Notes: a model not told the origin generated them from the sequence alone. DNA of 49,167 nt from Alphaproteobacteria bacterium (GCA_018830445.1 JAHJSN010000008.1:1-49167), one strand, 5' to 3'; positions 26,067 to 34,945 are shown, numbered from the stretch's first letter. Program-made: numbers and translations.

Positions 26067-26449
26067 GCCATCACCTGCCGTACCAGCGCCATGCCGGCAT
26101 AGATCGCAGCAAGCGACAATGCCACCGACGAAATCACATAGGCCGCCGCCAGCAATTCCTGCTTGCGCGCCATCAGCGTGACGAAGTCGAGAGAGAATGC
26201 CGAAAACGTGGTGAAGCCCCCCAGGATACCGGTCGCGACCAGCACGCGCAATTCGGGCGATCCTGAGTACCTGAGCGCCAGCGCCTCGATGAACGCTCCC
26301 ATCAGGAACGATCCAACGACATTGACGAATAACGTTGCCCAGGGGAACCCGGCGCTCACTCCCACGAACCGCGCGAACCCGGTCCCCACGAGATAACGCG
26401 CCCCGGCGCCGACGGCTCCGCCTGCGCAAGCAAGCAGCAGATGTTGCAT
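26063..26449 (-). CDS. crcB: CrcB/Fluc fluoride exporter
   Basis: This 128-residue membrane protein has four hydrophobic helices and the family hallmarks: GGAVGAGARYLVG, TLFVNVVGSFLMG and GILGGFTTFSAFSLD. Dimers form a fluoride channel that lowers cytoplasmic fluoride. The first helix starts directly after the ATG (MQHLLLACAGGAVGA). It is first in the coupled run with rluC, HAD and atp12. I looked for the fluoride riboswitch in the 140 bases upstream and did not find the expected conserved core. Confidence 0.95.
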   Translation of the reverse strand: MQHLLLACAGGAVGAGARYLVGTGFARFVGVSAGFPWATLFVNVVGSFLMGAFIEALALRYSGSPELRVLVATGILGGFTTFSAFSLDFVTLMARKQELLAAAYVISSVALSLAAIYAGMALVRQVMA

Positions 26450-26591
26450 TTCCGTTTCAATCCAGAATTAGGCAGCAACCGCTTGTCTTAAAGCAGGCCG
26501 ACCCGCCTCGCAAACGCCGAGCCGTCGCGACGTCAACGCGCCGCATGCCGAGTTCTCGGACGGCCGGCAATAGTAGCCTGGGACATTAGGT

Positions 26592-26828
26592 TCAGACGGT
26601 TTCGTCGTCGTCATCGAACCGCCCGGCGAACGCCCATCCGAGCCCGAAACCGAGGATCAAGGCGGCAATTCCGGTCGCCATGAACACCGCGTCCTCCAGG
26701 TTCGACACCTGATCGGGGCTTTCGAAGGTAAACATGTTCACCACAAAGGAGGCCAGCGGGGCACTGATCGTCAACGTCGCAGCAAGTGCGGCCAGCGCCC
26801 CCAGAACCATCGCCACAAGATACCGCAT
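26592..26828 (-). CDS. Small membrane protein, two helices
   Basis: The product has about 78 residues: helix 1 YLVAMVLGALAALAATLTISAP, a linker with FESPDQVSNLEDAV, helix 2 MATGIAALILGFGLGWAFAG, and an acidic tail (RFDDDDETV). No family is recognised. GGGAG stands seven bases before the ATG at 26828; another ATG two codons upstream (26834) is too close to it. Membrane topology and the good ribosome-binding site support a real gene. It lies between crcB and the Tae4-like gene on the same strand. Confidence 0.7.
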   Translation of the reverse strand: MRYLVAMVLGALAALAATLTISAPLASFVVNMFTFESPDQVSNLEDAVFMATGIAALILGFGLGWAFAGRFDDDDETV

Positions 26829-26867
26829 CGCCATTCTCCCGCACGCGCTCGGCGTTGTTTCAGGTCT

Positions 26868-27419
26868 TTATTTGACTTCCCAGAACCAGATCTCGCGCGC
26901 TTCGGCGTAGTTGGAGTAGTACCCGAGCCACGAGAACCACTCCATCAGGCATTTGGCGCTGGAACGGTAGCCATTCCACACGTCGATATGATCGCCCGTA
27001 GGGCTGCCGGGACTATCGGTCGAACGGTGCCAGTAGTCTTTGATGAAAAGCACCCCGGTACGCCCGAACAAGGTCGGATAGAATTTCGCGGTGTCTTCGC
27101 CGCTGATCACCTGGCGCGGCGCGAAACCCGGCAGGTTGGCGCTATTGATCGCGTTGGCGAGTTGTGAGGCATTGATGTAATGCATCTCTTCCCGGTCATG
27201 CGCGCCGCAGGTCGCTATCCCGCCCATCTGGCTTGCGGTGACGCCTGCGCGCCGCAATGCTACGCTCATCCGGATGGCGCACTGATTGGCATAGACTGGG
27301 AAGCCGGGAAGCACGGTCCTGCCTTCGAGGTTCACAACTTCCCTGGATGCAATGCACGGAGCCATGATGCTCTCGTTGATCGGGTGACCATACCACAGCT
27401 TCTTGAATTCAACGCTCAT
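26868..27419 (-). CDS. Tae4-like peptidoglycan amidase
   Basis: The 183-residue protein fits the Tae4 family of NlpC/P60-type amidases, effectors of type VI secretion that cut the D-Glu-mDAP bond of peptidoglycan. Conserved parts are FKKLWYGHP, the catalytic Cys47 in NQCAIRMSVALRRAGV, the CGAHDREEMHYINASQLANAI segment, GRTGVLFIKDYWHR, and His144 with Asp146 in GDHIDVWNG. There is no signal peptide from the ATG at 27419, which has GAGG eight bases upstream; the frame is open to 27473. No type VI secretion gene or recognisable Tai4 immunity gene is in the window, so this is an orphan or a domesticated enzyme. The divergent secreted protein at 27638 is a possible partner. Confidence 0.8.
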   Translation of the reverse strand: MSVEFKKLWYGHPINESIMAPCIASREVVNLEGRTVLPGFPVYANQCAIRMSVALRRAGVTASQMGGIATCGAHDREEMHYINASQLANAINSANLPGFAPRQVISGEDTAKFYPTLFGRTGVLFIKDYWHRSTDSPGSPTGDHIDVWNGYRSSAKCLMEWFSWLGYYSNYAEAREIWFWEVK

Positions 27420-27637
27420 GCGGTTCGCCTCGAACGATTCCAGGACAAAGACCATGTTAATCTTGGACGACAAACTGGAAGATAGTTTATCAACGCCTTG
27501 CGGACTTTAGCTCATCGACCCCACTATTCACCACCGCCCTGCGAACGCAACCCCCTGCATGCGATCGTTTTACCTGCCGGCATCGTTAGACATTAACCCG
27601 GAACTTTCGCGTAACGAACACCCCCAAGGACAACAGG

Positions 27638-28030
27638 ATGCGGGCTATACAGATCATTTCCCTTGGCTTGGCCGCCAGTTTCTCAGCTGCGAACGCACAT
27701 GCAGATCTCGATACGCTCAGTCTGGCACGCATTGCCGCTGTCGAAGGCCGCCACGCCGAATGCGCAGAACTGGCCGACAAGGCACGACGCCAGCCGAACG
27801 CCGTCTGGCACGCCCACCACGTCTATGCGACCTGCCAGATCTTCGCCACCGAAGCCCGCCGCGGAACGCTGACCGGGGCCGAATATTCCAAAGCTATAAA
27901 TAAGGCCAGGGAAGCACTTCAATTGCTGGTCAGGACACCGGGCCTGCTTGCCACGGAGGAACAGCGCGCCTCCGTCGAATTCGTCATGGAGGAACTCGAC
28001 AAGCGCATTGAGGCATTCGAGAAGCCGTAG
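27638..28030 (+). CDS. Secreted helical protein of unknown function
   Basis: The product has 130 residues with a signal peptide (RAIQIISLGLAASFSAANAHA). The mature part is entirely helical and resembles a short repeat protein (LARIAAVEGRHAECAELADKAR, then AHHVYATCQIFATEARR, and a last helix EFVMEELDKRIEAF). Two cysteines (in HAECAEL and YATCQIF) could bridge helices. AAGGA lies about eight bases before the ATG. It is divergent from the Tae4-like amidase, 218 bp away. A periplasmic helical protein next to a Tae4-like gene could be an immunity factor, but I see no clear Tai4 signature, so this is a guess. Confidence 0.78.
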   Translation: MRAIQIISLGLAASFSAANAHADLDTLSLARIAAVEGRHAECAELADKARRQPNAVWHAHHVYATCQIFATEARRGTLTGAEYSKAINKAREALQLLVRTPGLLATEEQRASVEFVMEELDKRIEAFEKP

Positions 28031-28312
28031 CCATGAACGGCGCTCACGAATGCAGCGCCGCGACTGCCACCCTTGCGGCCCCCCTCAAGCTCGCAACACG
28101 TTGACACAAAACACAGAAGAGCTGCGCTCCTCTTCTCACCTGCGCCGCCGCCATCGACATCACGCCGCTGCCGTGGCATGTATAGGCCGAATGCGGCCCG
28201 GCATCGTTGACTTGAACGACACACACGCGCTAATCCGCCGTCCCGGGCCCGGATAACGCCCTAATGCCGCAATCGTTGATTATGGTGTCTCCGAAAAAAC
28301 GGGGAAACAATC
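28031..28312. other. Intergenic stretch before the L,D-transpeptidase
   Basis: About 280 bases hold no gene I can support. TTGACA at 28101-28106 resembles a -35 element, but no convincing -10 lies at 16-18 bases. A GGGGA ribosome-binding site precedes the next gene's start. Confidence 0.4.
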
Positions 28313-30166
28313 GTGAATTTCGACTATCGCAACCCTGCGCTTATTCTACTGACTGTGGTGCTTGTCGGTGCCTCGATGTTGACGGCTTCCGCGCAGACGC
28401 CACGGGCCGAAGCTGTTCCCGCAACACGAAGCGCAGCCATCACGCCCCCGCAGGAGCCCGTTTCGCCATCCCCTGCCGCGATCGAAGTTGCACCAGCCGC
28501 AGACGATGATGTCGAAATCGAGCCATCGCCATCGCCAACTGCCATCGTCCCCGGCACGCCCGGCACTCCCCCCGCATCGCAGGCGACGGAAACACCCCCA
28601 CCGATTGCCCCCAATCCGGTTATCGCCGCCGTGCGCACAAAGCTCACGGACACGACTGAGTTGCGCCGCACCATCGATAATGACGACCTTTCCGCCATCG
28701 AAACGTTCTATACCGGTGATCTCGAAAAACCGGTCTGGACCAGCCAGAACGGTCTAAGTCAACTCGGCAAGGACGCCATCGAGGAAATCGCCAAGGCCGG
28801 CGATTGGGGCCTCAGGGCTTCGGATTTCGATCTGCCCGCACTCACCGGATTGAGCTTCACTGCAGAACAATTGGCCGAAGCCGAACTGAAAACCGCGATT
28901 GCCGTTCTGAAATATGCCCGCTTCGCCCGCGGCGGACGCTTCGACCCATCGTCCGTCAGCCGCCTGTTCGATCAATCCCCGGAAACCGCCGAGCCGTTTC
29001 CTGTTCTGCTCTTTCTTGCTCGCAGCACGGACATCGCCCGGGATCTGCGCGCCCATCATCCCAAGCATCCGCAATTCGAACGCCTCCGCCAGGCGCTCCT
29101 CGAATTGCGCCGCAAGGAAAAGGAAGCCGCCGCCAGCTCGGCGGATGCTGACGACGCTGCCCAGCGGCCAGCAGTCGAGGCCGATAAGCCGGATAAGACA
29201 CAAAAGGCTTCAGCCAAGACCAAGCAGAAGCACGCCAATTCCAAGTCCCCGGTTTCGGAACTCAAACTCATCGTCAATATGGAACGCTGGCGCTGGCTGC
29301 CGCGCGAACTTGGCGACTTCTACGTCTGGGACGCCGTCCCGGCCCAGTACACGAGCATCATCGACAACGGCAAGGTCGTTCTGAAGGAGAAGATGGTCGT
29401 CGGCAAACCCAATACGCCGACCCCGATGTTCTCTTCCCCGATGCGCCACGTAATTTTTCACCCGTCCTGGGGCGTGCCACCGGGGATGAAGAAAAACGAA
29501 CTCCTGCCGCAATTGCGCAACACCGGCGGAGGTTGGTTTTCATCGAAGCCTCTGGCCTCCGCGGTGCTCCAGTCGCACGGCCTCCAGGTCACCCGCAACG
29601 GGCAACGGATCAATCCCGATTCCATCGACTGGTCGAGCGCCAACATTTCCGAATACCACTTCACTCAACCGCCAGGACGCACCAACGTCCTCGGAATCGT
29701 AAAATTCCTGTTTCCGAACCGGCACAACGTCTACATGCACGATACGCCTGAGCGCCACCTGTTCAACAGCAACAAGGACCGCACCTACAGTCATGGCTGC
29801 ATGCGCGTCCAGAACCCGGTGAAGTTTGCAGAAGTTCTCCTGAAGCAGGACAAGGGATGGGATACCGAGCGCGTGCAGCAGGCCAAGAGCCGCGGCGAAA
29901 ACATCGACCTCGAGAAGCCCATTCCGGTCCACGTCACTTACTTCACGATCGAAGTCGATGACGACGGCAAGATCGATGTGCATCGCGACATCTACGGTCT
30001 CGACAATCGCCTCGCTTCCAAACTCGAAGGCAAAAGCGTTCGCCTCGGTGGACCGGCCATAGCCAAGACCAAGCGCAAGAAGAGCTCGCGGCGCACCTAC
30101 GCGCGCAAGAAGAAGTCGAAGCCCACGAAGAAGCCGTTCAATCCCTTCGCCAGCATCATCGACTGA
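28313..30166 (+). CDS. L,D-transpeptidase (YcbB/LdtD-like) with basic tail
   Basis: The 617-residue envelope enzyme makes 3-3 cross-links in peptidoglycan or a related link. An N-terminal signal segment (ALILLTVVLVGASMLTASA) is followed by a proline-rich spacer (to about 100), then a helical scaffold domain (about 105-310) with an inserted lysine-rich stretch (QKASAKTKQKHANSKS). The YkuD catalytic domain (about 315-520) has HDTPERHLF and SHGCMRV, with nucleophile Cys496 and His494. The last 35 residues are strongly basic (KRKKSSRRTYARKKKSK) and could bind acidic polymers. Translation starts at GTG (28313), with GGGGA seven bases upstream. A 14-bp direct repeat brackets the stop codon (30150-30163 and 30167-30180). 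Confidence 0.9.
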   Translation: MNFDYRNPALILLTVVLVGASMLTASAQTPRAEAVPATRSAAITPPQEPVSPSPAAIEVAPAADDDVEIEPSPSPTAIVPGTPGTPPASQATETPPPIAPNPVIAAVRTKLTDTTELRRTIDNDDLSAIETFYTGDLEKPVWTSQNGLSQLGKDAIEEIAKAGDWGLRASDFDLPALTGLSFTAEQLAEAELKTAIAVLKYARFARGGRFDPSSVSRLFDQSPETAEPFPVLLFLARSTDIARDLRAHHPKHPQFERLRQALLELRRKEKEAAASSADADDAAQRPAVEADKPDKTQKASAKTKQKHANSKSPVSELKLIVNMERWRWLPRELGDFYVWDAVPAQYTSIIDNGKVVLKEKMVVGKPNTPTPMFSSPMRHVIFHPSWGVPPGMKKNELLPQLRNTGGGWFSSKPLASAVLQSHGLQVTRNGQRINPDSIDWSSANISEYHFTQPPGRTNVLGIVKFLFPNRHNVYMHDTPERHLFNSNKDRTYSHGCMRVQNPVKFAEVLLKQDKGWDTERVQQAKSRGENIDLEKPIPVHVTYFTIEVDDDGKIDVHRDIYGLDNRLASKLEGKSVRLGGPAIAKTKRKKSSRRTYARKKKSKPTKKPFNPFASIID

Positions 30167-30242
30167 CCAGCATCATCGACCCCGACAAGCCTGCCGGCAT
30201 TGCCGTCGCCGGGACCGGCAAAGGCGATCGGCCGTCGCCCCG

Positions 30243-31559
30243 TCACGCCCCGCCGCGTTTTTTGCGCAGTCCATCCCAATAGATGAGCCGCTTCCTGATC
30301 TCGCGCTCGAAACCCCGTTCGGGCGGATCGTAGAAGGTCGGACGTGCGCCCATCTCATCGGGAAAGTAGTTCTGTCCCGAAAACCCTTCCGGCGCATCGT
30401 GATCGTAAGCGTACCCCGATCCATATCCCTCATCCTCCATCAGCTTGGTGGGAGCATTGAGGATGTGCTTGGGCGGACTTAGCGAGCCATGCTGCTTGGC
30501 GGCGCGCATCGCCGCCTTGTAGGCGACATAGGCACCGTTGGACTTTGGCGCCGTCGCCAGATAAACCGTCGCCTGCGCCAACGCCAACTCGCCTTCGGGC
30601 GAACCCAGAAAATCGAACGTATCCTTGGCGGCCAATGCCTGCGTCAACGCCTGCGGGTCGGCCAGCCCGATATCCTCGACCGCCATCCGCACCAGACGGC
30701 GCGCGATGAACAGGCGGTCCTCTCCTCCGTCGAGCATCCGGCACAACCAGTAGAGAGCCGCATCGGGATCCGAGCCGCGCACTGATTTATGCAGCGCCGA
30801 AATCAGGTTGTAATGCCCATCGCGACCCTTGTCGTAAAGCGGCGCGCGCCGTTGCACCAGCTTCATCAGCTTGACCCGGTCGAGATCCGCTTCACCGGCC
30901 TGCGTTGCCGAAAAAACCTCTTCGGCCAGATTGATGATCGTGCGCCCGTCGCCATCGGCCATCGCCTTGATCGCTTCGCGCGCCTCCTCCGCCAACGGCA
31001 GCTGGCGGCCTTCCTCGGCTTCGGCGCGTAGAAGCAACGTCTCGAGCGCTGGATCGTCGTGACGCTCGAAAGTCAGAACAACGGCCCGGGACAGCAACGC
31101 CGCGTTCAATTCGAAGGATGGATTTTCCGTCGTCGCGCCGATCAGCGTGATCGTGCCGTCTTCCATGTGCGGCAGAAAGGAATCCTGCTGCGCCCGGTTG
31201 AACCGGTGGATCTCGTCGACGAACAATAGCGTCCCCTTGCCCTGTTCGCGATGCGCCTTGGCCCGCTCGAACACTTTCCGCAAGTCCTGAACGCCCGAGA
31301 ATATCGCCGAAATCTGTTCAAAGGCGAGCTGCGTTTCTTCCGCTATGAGACGCGCAACCGTGGTCTTTCCGCATCCCGGCGGCCCCCACAGGATCATGCT
31401 CGATAGCCGCCCCGAGCGCAGCATCCGCGTCAGCGTCCCCTCGGGCCCAACGATCTGCGGCTGCCCGACGACATCTTCGAGCTTCTGCGGCCGCAACCGG
31501 TCGGCCAGCGGGCGCGGTGCGCTTTTCTCCAGCCCAGCCGCCTTGAACAGATCGCTCAT
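30243..31559 (-). CDS. rarA: Replication-associated recombination protein A
   Basis: The 438-residue AAA+ ATPase (RarA/MgsA) acts at stalled replication forks. It has Walker A GPPGCGKTT near residue 55, Walker B LLFVDEIHRFN, sensor 1 GATTENPSFELNAALLSR, and the family's C-terminal helical domain with VRGSDPDAALYWL, RRLVRMAVEDIGLADP and LNAPTKLMEDEGYGSGYAYDHD. The start is the ATG at 31559 (MSDLFKAAGLEKSAPRPLADRLRP), 28 bp after the protease gene's stop. The frame is open 17 codons upstream without homology. The pair degQ-like then rarA is often found together in this order. Confidence 0.96.
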   Translation of the reverse strand: MSDLFKAAGLEKSAPRPLADRLRPQKLEDVVGQPQIVGPEGTLTRMLRSGRLSSMILWGPPGCGKTTVARLIAEETQLAFEQISAIFSGVQDLRKVFERAKAHREQGKGTLLFVDEIHRFNRAQQDSFLPHMEDGTITLIGATTENPSFELNAALLSRAVVLTFERHDDPALETLLLRAEAEEGRQLPLAEEAREAIKAMADGDGRTIINLAEEVFSATQAGEADLDRVKLMKLVQRRAPLYDKGRDGHYNLISALHKSVRGSDPDAALYWLCRMLDGGEDRLFIARRLVRMAVEDIGLADPQALTQALAAKDTFDFLGSPEGELALAQATVYLATAPKSNGAYVAYKAAMRAAKQHGSLSPPKHILNAPTKLMEDEGYGSGYAYDHDAPEGFSGQNYFPDEMGARPTFYDPPERGFEREIRKRLIYWDGLRKKRGGA

Positions 31560-31587
31560 TTCACAGCCCCGGCCCGCAACACCGCCA

Positions 31588-33039
31588 TCATCCCGGCACA
31601 CGCAATTCAAGATCCCGCCCGCCGCGGTTGACGAGTATCTGCCAGACCCGCTTGCGTTTCTCCAGATGCGCCAGCAGGTCGTCGAGGGATTGAACCTTCT
31701 GCCCGCTCACCTCAACGATCACATCGCCGGGCCTGAAGCCATACTGCATTGCGATCGACCGCCGCCGCACCGAAACGACGACCACACCTTCCTCCAGATC
31801 GACCTCCATTTCCTCCGCAATCCTCGGTACCAGGTTGGCGACACGCACCCCGTCGAGTGGATGCGCACCGGAAAGATTGCGGAAGTCCGCTTCCGAAGGT
31901 TCGGGCGGCGCCTGCAGCCGCACCTTGATTTCACGCTCCTGCCCGTCCCTGAGAATGCTGAGCCGTGACACGTTTCCGATGCCGCGCGTCGTCAGCCGGT
32001 AGTTGACCCCGCGCGCATCGGCGACATCGAACCCATCTGCCTTGATGATGAGGTCGCCGGGCTCCAGACCCGCAGCCGCTGCCGGCCCGCCGTCATAGAC
32101 GCGCATCACCACGGCACCCGAAATGCGCGAAACTCCAAGCGCCTCGGCCATATCCCGGTCCATCGACTGCAACCGCGCCCCCAGCCACGGGCGCTCCACG
32201 GTACGCCCCTCGCGAACCGCATCGACGTGCAGCCGGACGAGGTTCGAGGGAATCGCGAAGCCGATGCCGTTGGAACCGCCCGATCGCGAAAAGATCGCCG
32301 TATTGATACCGACCAGCTGGCCGTTGATATCGATCAGCGCACCGCCCGAGTTGCCTGGATTGATCGCCGCATCGGTCTGTACGAAGACAGCCTCCGAAGC
32401 GATCTGCGAGCGCGCCAGCGCCGAAACGATACCGCTCGTCACCGTCTGCCCGACACCGAATGGGTTGCCGATCGCCAGCACCAGATCACCGACCTCCAGC
32501 GCATCGGAGTTGGCGAACTGCATCGATGGGAAGTCCTCGCCGTCGCCATCGATTTTAAGGATGGCGATGTCGGTCTTCTCATCCTGGGCGACGATCGTTG
32601 CATCGAACTCGCGCTGGTCGGACAGCGCCACGCGGACTTCGGTCTTGCCGCGCGCCTTGATGACGTGCGTGTTCGTCACGATAAAGCCGTCCGCGCTGAC
32701 GATCACACCCGAGCCCAGCGACGATTGCACCCTTTCGCGCGGCATCCCGAAATCGAACTCATCGCCGAAAAAACGCCCGAAGAAGGGATCGTCCGCGAAC
32801 GGCGAACGCGACTGTCTCACGCGCGAAGACACGTAGACATTGACCACCGCTGGAGCTGCGCGCTTGACGATCGGAGCGAACGAATACTGCACCGCCTCCC
32901 GCGACGGCGGCGGCGCCTTCTTTTGCGCTTCGGCTGGAGAACCGCCGGGAACGACAGCCACTACCATCAACGCCAGCCCGACAACCGCAACAGCGCTCGT
33001 TACCGCAATGAGGTAGGCTCTATTCTTCAAGATCTGCAT
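31588..33039 (-). CDS. Periplasmic Do/DegQ-like serine protease
   Basis: The 483-residue protein is an HtrA-family protease and chaperone of the periplasm. It opens with a signal peptide (AYLIAVTSAVAVVGLALMVVAV). A trypsin-like domain follows with the triad His125 (TNTHVIKARG), Asp157 (KTDIAILKID) and Ser231 (NPGNSGGAL). Two PDZ domains follow at about 280-375 and 390-480 (GGPAAAAGLEPGDLI; GFRPGDVIVEVSGQ). The start is the ATG at 33039, with GGTGAGG immediately upstream. It is transcribed toward rarA with a 28-bp gap, forming a probable two-gene operon. DegP, DegQ and DegS share this plan, so no symbol is given. Confidence 0.93.
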   Translation of the reverse strand: MQILKNRAYLIAVTSAVAVVGLALMVVAVVPGGSPAEAQKKAPPPSREAVQYSFAPIVKRAAPAVVNVYVSSRVRQSRSPFADDPFFGRFFGDEFDFGMPRERVQSSLGSGVIVSADGFIVTNTHVIKARGKTEVRVALSDQREFDATIVAQDEKTDIAILKIDGDGEDFPSMQFANSDALEVGDLVLAIGNPFGVGQTVTSGIVSALARSQIASEAVFVQTDAAINPGNSGGALIDINGQLVGINTAIFSRSGGSNGIGFAIPSNLVRLHVDAVREGRTVERPWLGARLQSMDRDMAEALGVSRISGAVVMRVYDGGPAAAAGLEPGDLIIKADGFDVADARGVNYRLTTRGIGNVSRLSILRDGQEREIKVRLQAPPEPSEADFRNLSGAHPLDGVRVANLVPRIAEEMEVDLEEGVVVVSVRRRSIAMQYGFRPGDVIVEVSGQKVQSLDDLLAHLEKRKRVWQILVNRGGRDLELRVPG

Positions 33040-33162
33040 CGCCTCACCGTTCGTCGGTTTCACTTCGTCACACGATAGATAAGCCAATCCGCCGCCCACG
33101 CAAACGCATGGGTCCCCGATGACCGGTTTTTCATGTTTTTGAAGGAACGTGCCGCAACGGAA

Positions 33163-33193
33163 ACGGCCCCGGGGCGTTCGCCGCCGGAGCCGT
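33163..33193 (-). terminator. Hairpin after rplQ
   Basis: On the minus strand acggctccgg (33184-33193) pairs with ccggggccgt (33163-33172) through ten positions including one G-T wobble, with an 11-base loop. It lies 46 bases beyond the rplQ stop and before the degQ-like gene. Only two T residues follow, so it may end transcription weakly or need Rho. Confidence 0.5.
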
Positions 33194-33238
33194 CTGAATT
33201 CCTGAACCGCTCAGGGAATGCGAGGCTTTCCCAGGCCG

Positions 33239-33673
33239 TTAAGCGTTCTGCGCCTGGGCCTCTTCTTCGAGCATAGCCTCGTGACGCTCGCGGTCTTCCT
33301 TGCCCTTCACGCTCTCGTCGCGGTCGACCAGTTCGATGACCGCACGCGGCGCGCTGTCGCCATAGCGGAAGCCGGCCTTAAGGACGCGGGTATAGCCGCC
33401 GTTGCGGTCCTTGTAGCGCTCGGCGAGCACATCGAACAGTTTCTTCACCATGTCTTCGTCACGCATCCGCGAAGCGGCTATACGGCGCGAATTGAGATCG
33501 CCGCGCTTGGCAAGCGTGATGTACTTGTCGACGACGCGGCGCAGATCTTTCGCCTTCGGCAGCGTCGTAACGATCTGTTCGTGACGGATCAGCGAAGCGG
33601 CCATGTTCGACAGCATCGCCTGGCGGTGAGCCGAATCGCGCGAGAAGCGCCGGCCGAGTTTCTTGTGTCGCAT
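33239..33673 (-). CDS. rplQ: 50S ribosomal protein L17
   Basis: L17 (144 residues) binds 23S rRNA near the exit side of the large subunit. The core, [20 protein letters not shown], then [20 protein letters not shown] and the [15 protein letters not shown] segment, is fully typical. A charged alpha-helical tail ([25 protein letters not shown]) extends beyond the common 117-120 residues, as in other alphaproteobacteria. It is the last gene of the alpha operon, but 240 bp of spacer with three 43-bp repeats separates it from rpoA. Confidence 0.97.
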   Translation of the reverse strand: MRHKKLGRRFSRDSAHRQAMLSNMAASLIRHEQIVTTLPKAKDLRRVVDKYITLAKRGDLNSRRIAASRMRDEDMVKKLFDVLAERYKDRNGGYTRVLKAGFRYGDSAPRAVIELVDRDESVKGKEDRERHEAMLEEEAQAQNA

Positions 33674-33734
33674 TTCGTTTTGCCTTTTTCTCTTCGGTTG
33701 TTACGGGGAGGTTCTTCGGCCTCGCCTCGTTGGT

Positions 33735-33863
33735 CCTTGCTTTGCTCCACACTCGGCAGGCCGGTGTGGAAGCCGGTCTTTGCTTTGCTCCACACTCGGC
33801 AGGCCGGTGTGGAAGCCGGTCTTTGCTTTGCTCCACACTCGGCAGGCCGGTGTGGAACCTGTC
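33735..33863. repeat. Three tandem 43-bp hairpin-forming units
   Basis: Units begin at 33735, 33778 and 33821, each 43 bp. Units one and two differ by one base near the start; unit three diverges only in its last few bases. Each unit contains tccacac paired with gtgtgga, with an inner cgg/ccg pair around cagg, so every copy can fold into a hairpin of about ten base pairs on either strand. The unit does not encode a sensible protein; reading frames through it change with each copy. It lies in the rpoA-rplQ spacer. Confidence 0.9.
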
Positions 33864-33913
33864 ATGCGCAGCGGCCAACGTAGACGTTGCGCCGCGCACT
33901 AATCACTTAGTTC

Positions 33914-34945
33914 TCAGTACTGATCCTCGAAGCGCTTTGCCAGCTCTTCGATATTGTCGGGCGGCCAGTTGGGCACTTCCATGCCCAGATGCAGTCCCAT
34001 CGCGGCCAGAACTTCCTTGATCTCGTTGAGCGACTTGCGCCCGAAGTTCGGCGTGCGCAGCATTTCGGCTTCCGACTTCTGAATGAGATCGCCGATGTAC
34101 ACTATGTTGTCGTTCTTCAGGCAGTTTGCCGAACGCACCGAAAGCTCCAGTTCGTCGACCTTCTTCAACAGTGCGGCGTTGAACGACAGCTCCGGATGGC
34201 GCTGTTCTTCTTCCGGCTTTTTGGGCTCTTCGAAGTTGATGAACACCGACAGCTGATCCTGCAGAATGCGTGCAGCGAACGCCACCGCATCTTCCGGCGT
34301 CACCGAGCCGTCGGTTTCGATCTGCATCGTCAGCTTGTCTTTATCGAGATCCTGCCCCTCGCGGGTGTGCTCGACCTTGTAGGAAACCTTCTTGACCGGG
34401 CTGTAGAGGCTGTCGATCGGAATAAGGCCAATCGGCGCATCGTCGGGCCGGTTGCGCTCGGCGAGCACATAGCCCTTGCCGAGATCTGCCGTCAGCTCCA
34501 TGCGAATTGAAGCGCCCTGGTCGAGATGGCAGATCACGTGGCCGGGATTGAGGACGTCGACATCCGAACCAGCCTCGATATCTCCGGCGGTGACCGGACC
34601 TGGACCTTCCTTGCGCAACTGCATGCGCTTCGGCCCTTCCGAATGCAGCTTCAGCGCCACTTCCTTCAGGTTGAGCACGATCTGCGTGACGTCCTCGCGG
34701 ACACCGGGAATCGAGAAGAACTCATGTTGCACGCCATCGATCTGAACGCTCTTGATCGCCGCCCCTTGCAGCGACGACAGCAGCACGCGGCGAAGTGCGT
34801 TGCCCAACGTCATGCCGAAACCGCGTTCCAGAGGCTCGGCAACCATTGTCGCGCTGCGCGCGCCGTCCCGGCCGGCCGAAACCTCCAGCTTGGCCGGCTT
34901 GATGAGATCCTGCCAATTCTTCTGCACTGTCGATGTCATCGTCAT
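33914..34945 (-). CDS. rpoA: RNA polymerase alpha subunit
   Basis: The 343-residue alpha subunit dimerises to nucleate RNA polymerase. The N-terminal domain shows [39 protein letters not shown]; the C-terminal domain, which contacts activators and UP elements, is the [42 protein letters not shown] region. A flexible linker rich in Glu and Pro (about 235-255) separates them. A GAGGCAGCCC precedes the start closely. It follows rpsK in the usual order. Lack of a strong terminator before the repeat spacer suggests that rplQ is read through. Confidence 0.98.
   Translation of the reverse strand: MTMTSTVQKNWQDLIKPAKLEVSAGRDGARSATMVAEPLERGFGMTLGNALRRVLLSSLQGAAIKSVQIDGVQHEFFSIPGVREDVTQIVLNLKEVALKLHSEGPKRMQLRKEGPGPVTAGDIEAGSDVDVLNPGHVICHLDQGASIRMELTADLGKGYVLAERNRPDDAPIGLIPIDSLYSPVKKVSYKVEHTREGQDLDKDKLTMQIETDGSVTPEDAVAFAARILQDQLSVFINFEEPKKPEEEQRHPELSFNAALLKKVDELELSVRSANCLKNDNIVYIGDLIQKSEAEMLRTPNFGRKSLNEIKEVLAAMGLHLGMEVPNWPPDNIEELAKRFEDQY

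Noticed and set aside
26067-26429. Apparent N-terminal extension of the RluC-like frame
   Set aside because: The extension is the crcB gene in another frame. The real start at 26066 overlaps the crcB stop by four bases and begins the S4 domain.
26450-26591. Fluoride riboswitch upstream of crcB
   Set aside because: I looked for the conserved crcB-motif core and pseudoknot pairing in the leader and did not find them.
26868-28030. Complete type VI secretion locus
   Set aside because: No tss, hcp, vgrG or clear Tai4 gene is present. Only the Tae4-like effector domain is seen.
33735-33863. CRISPR array reading of the 43-bp repeats
   Set aside because: The units are contiguous without variable spacers, and no cas genes are in the window.
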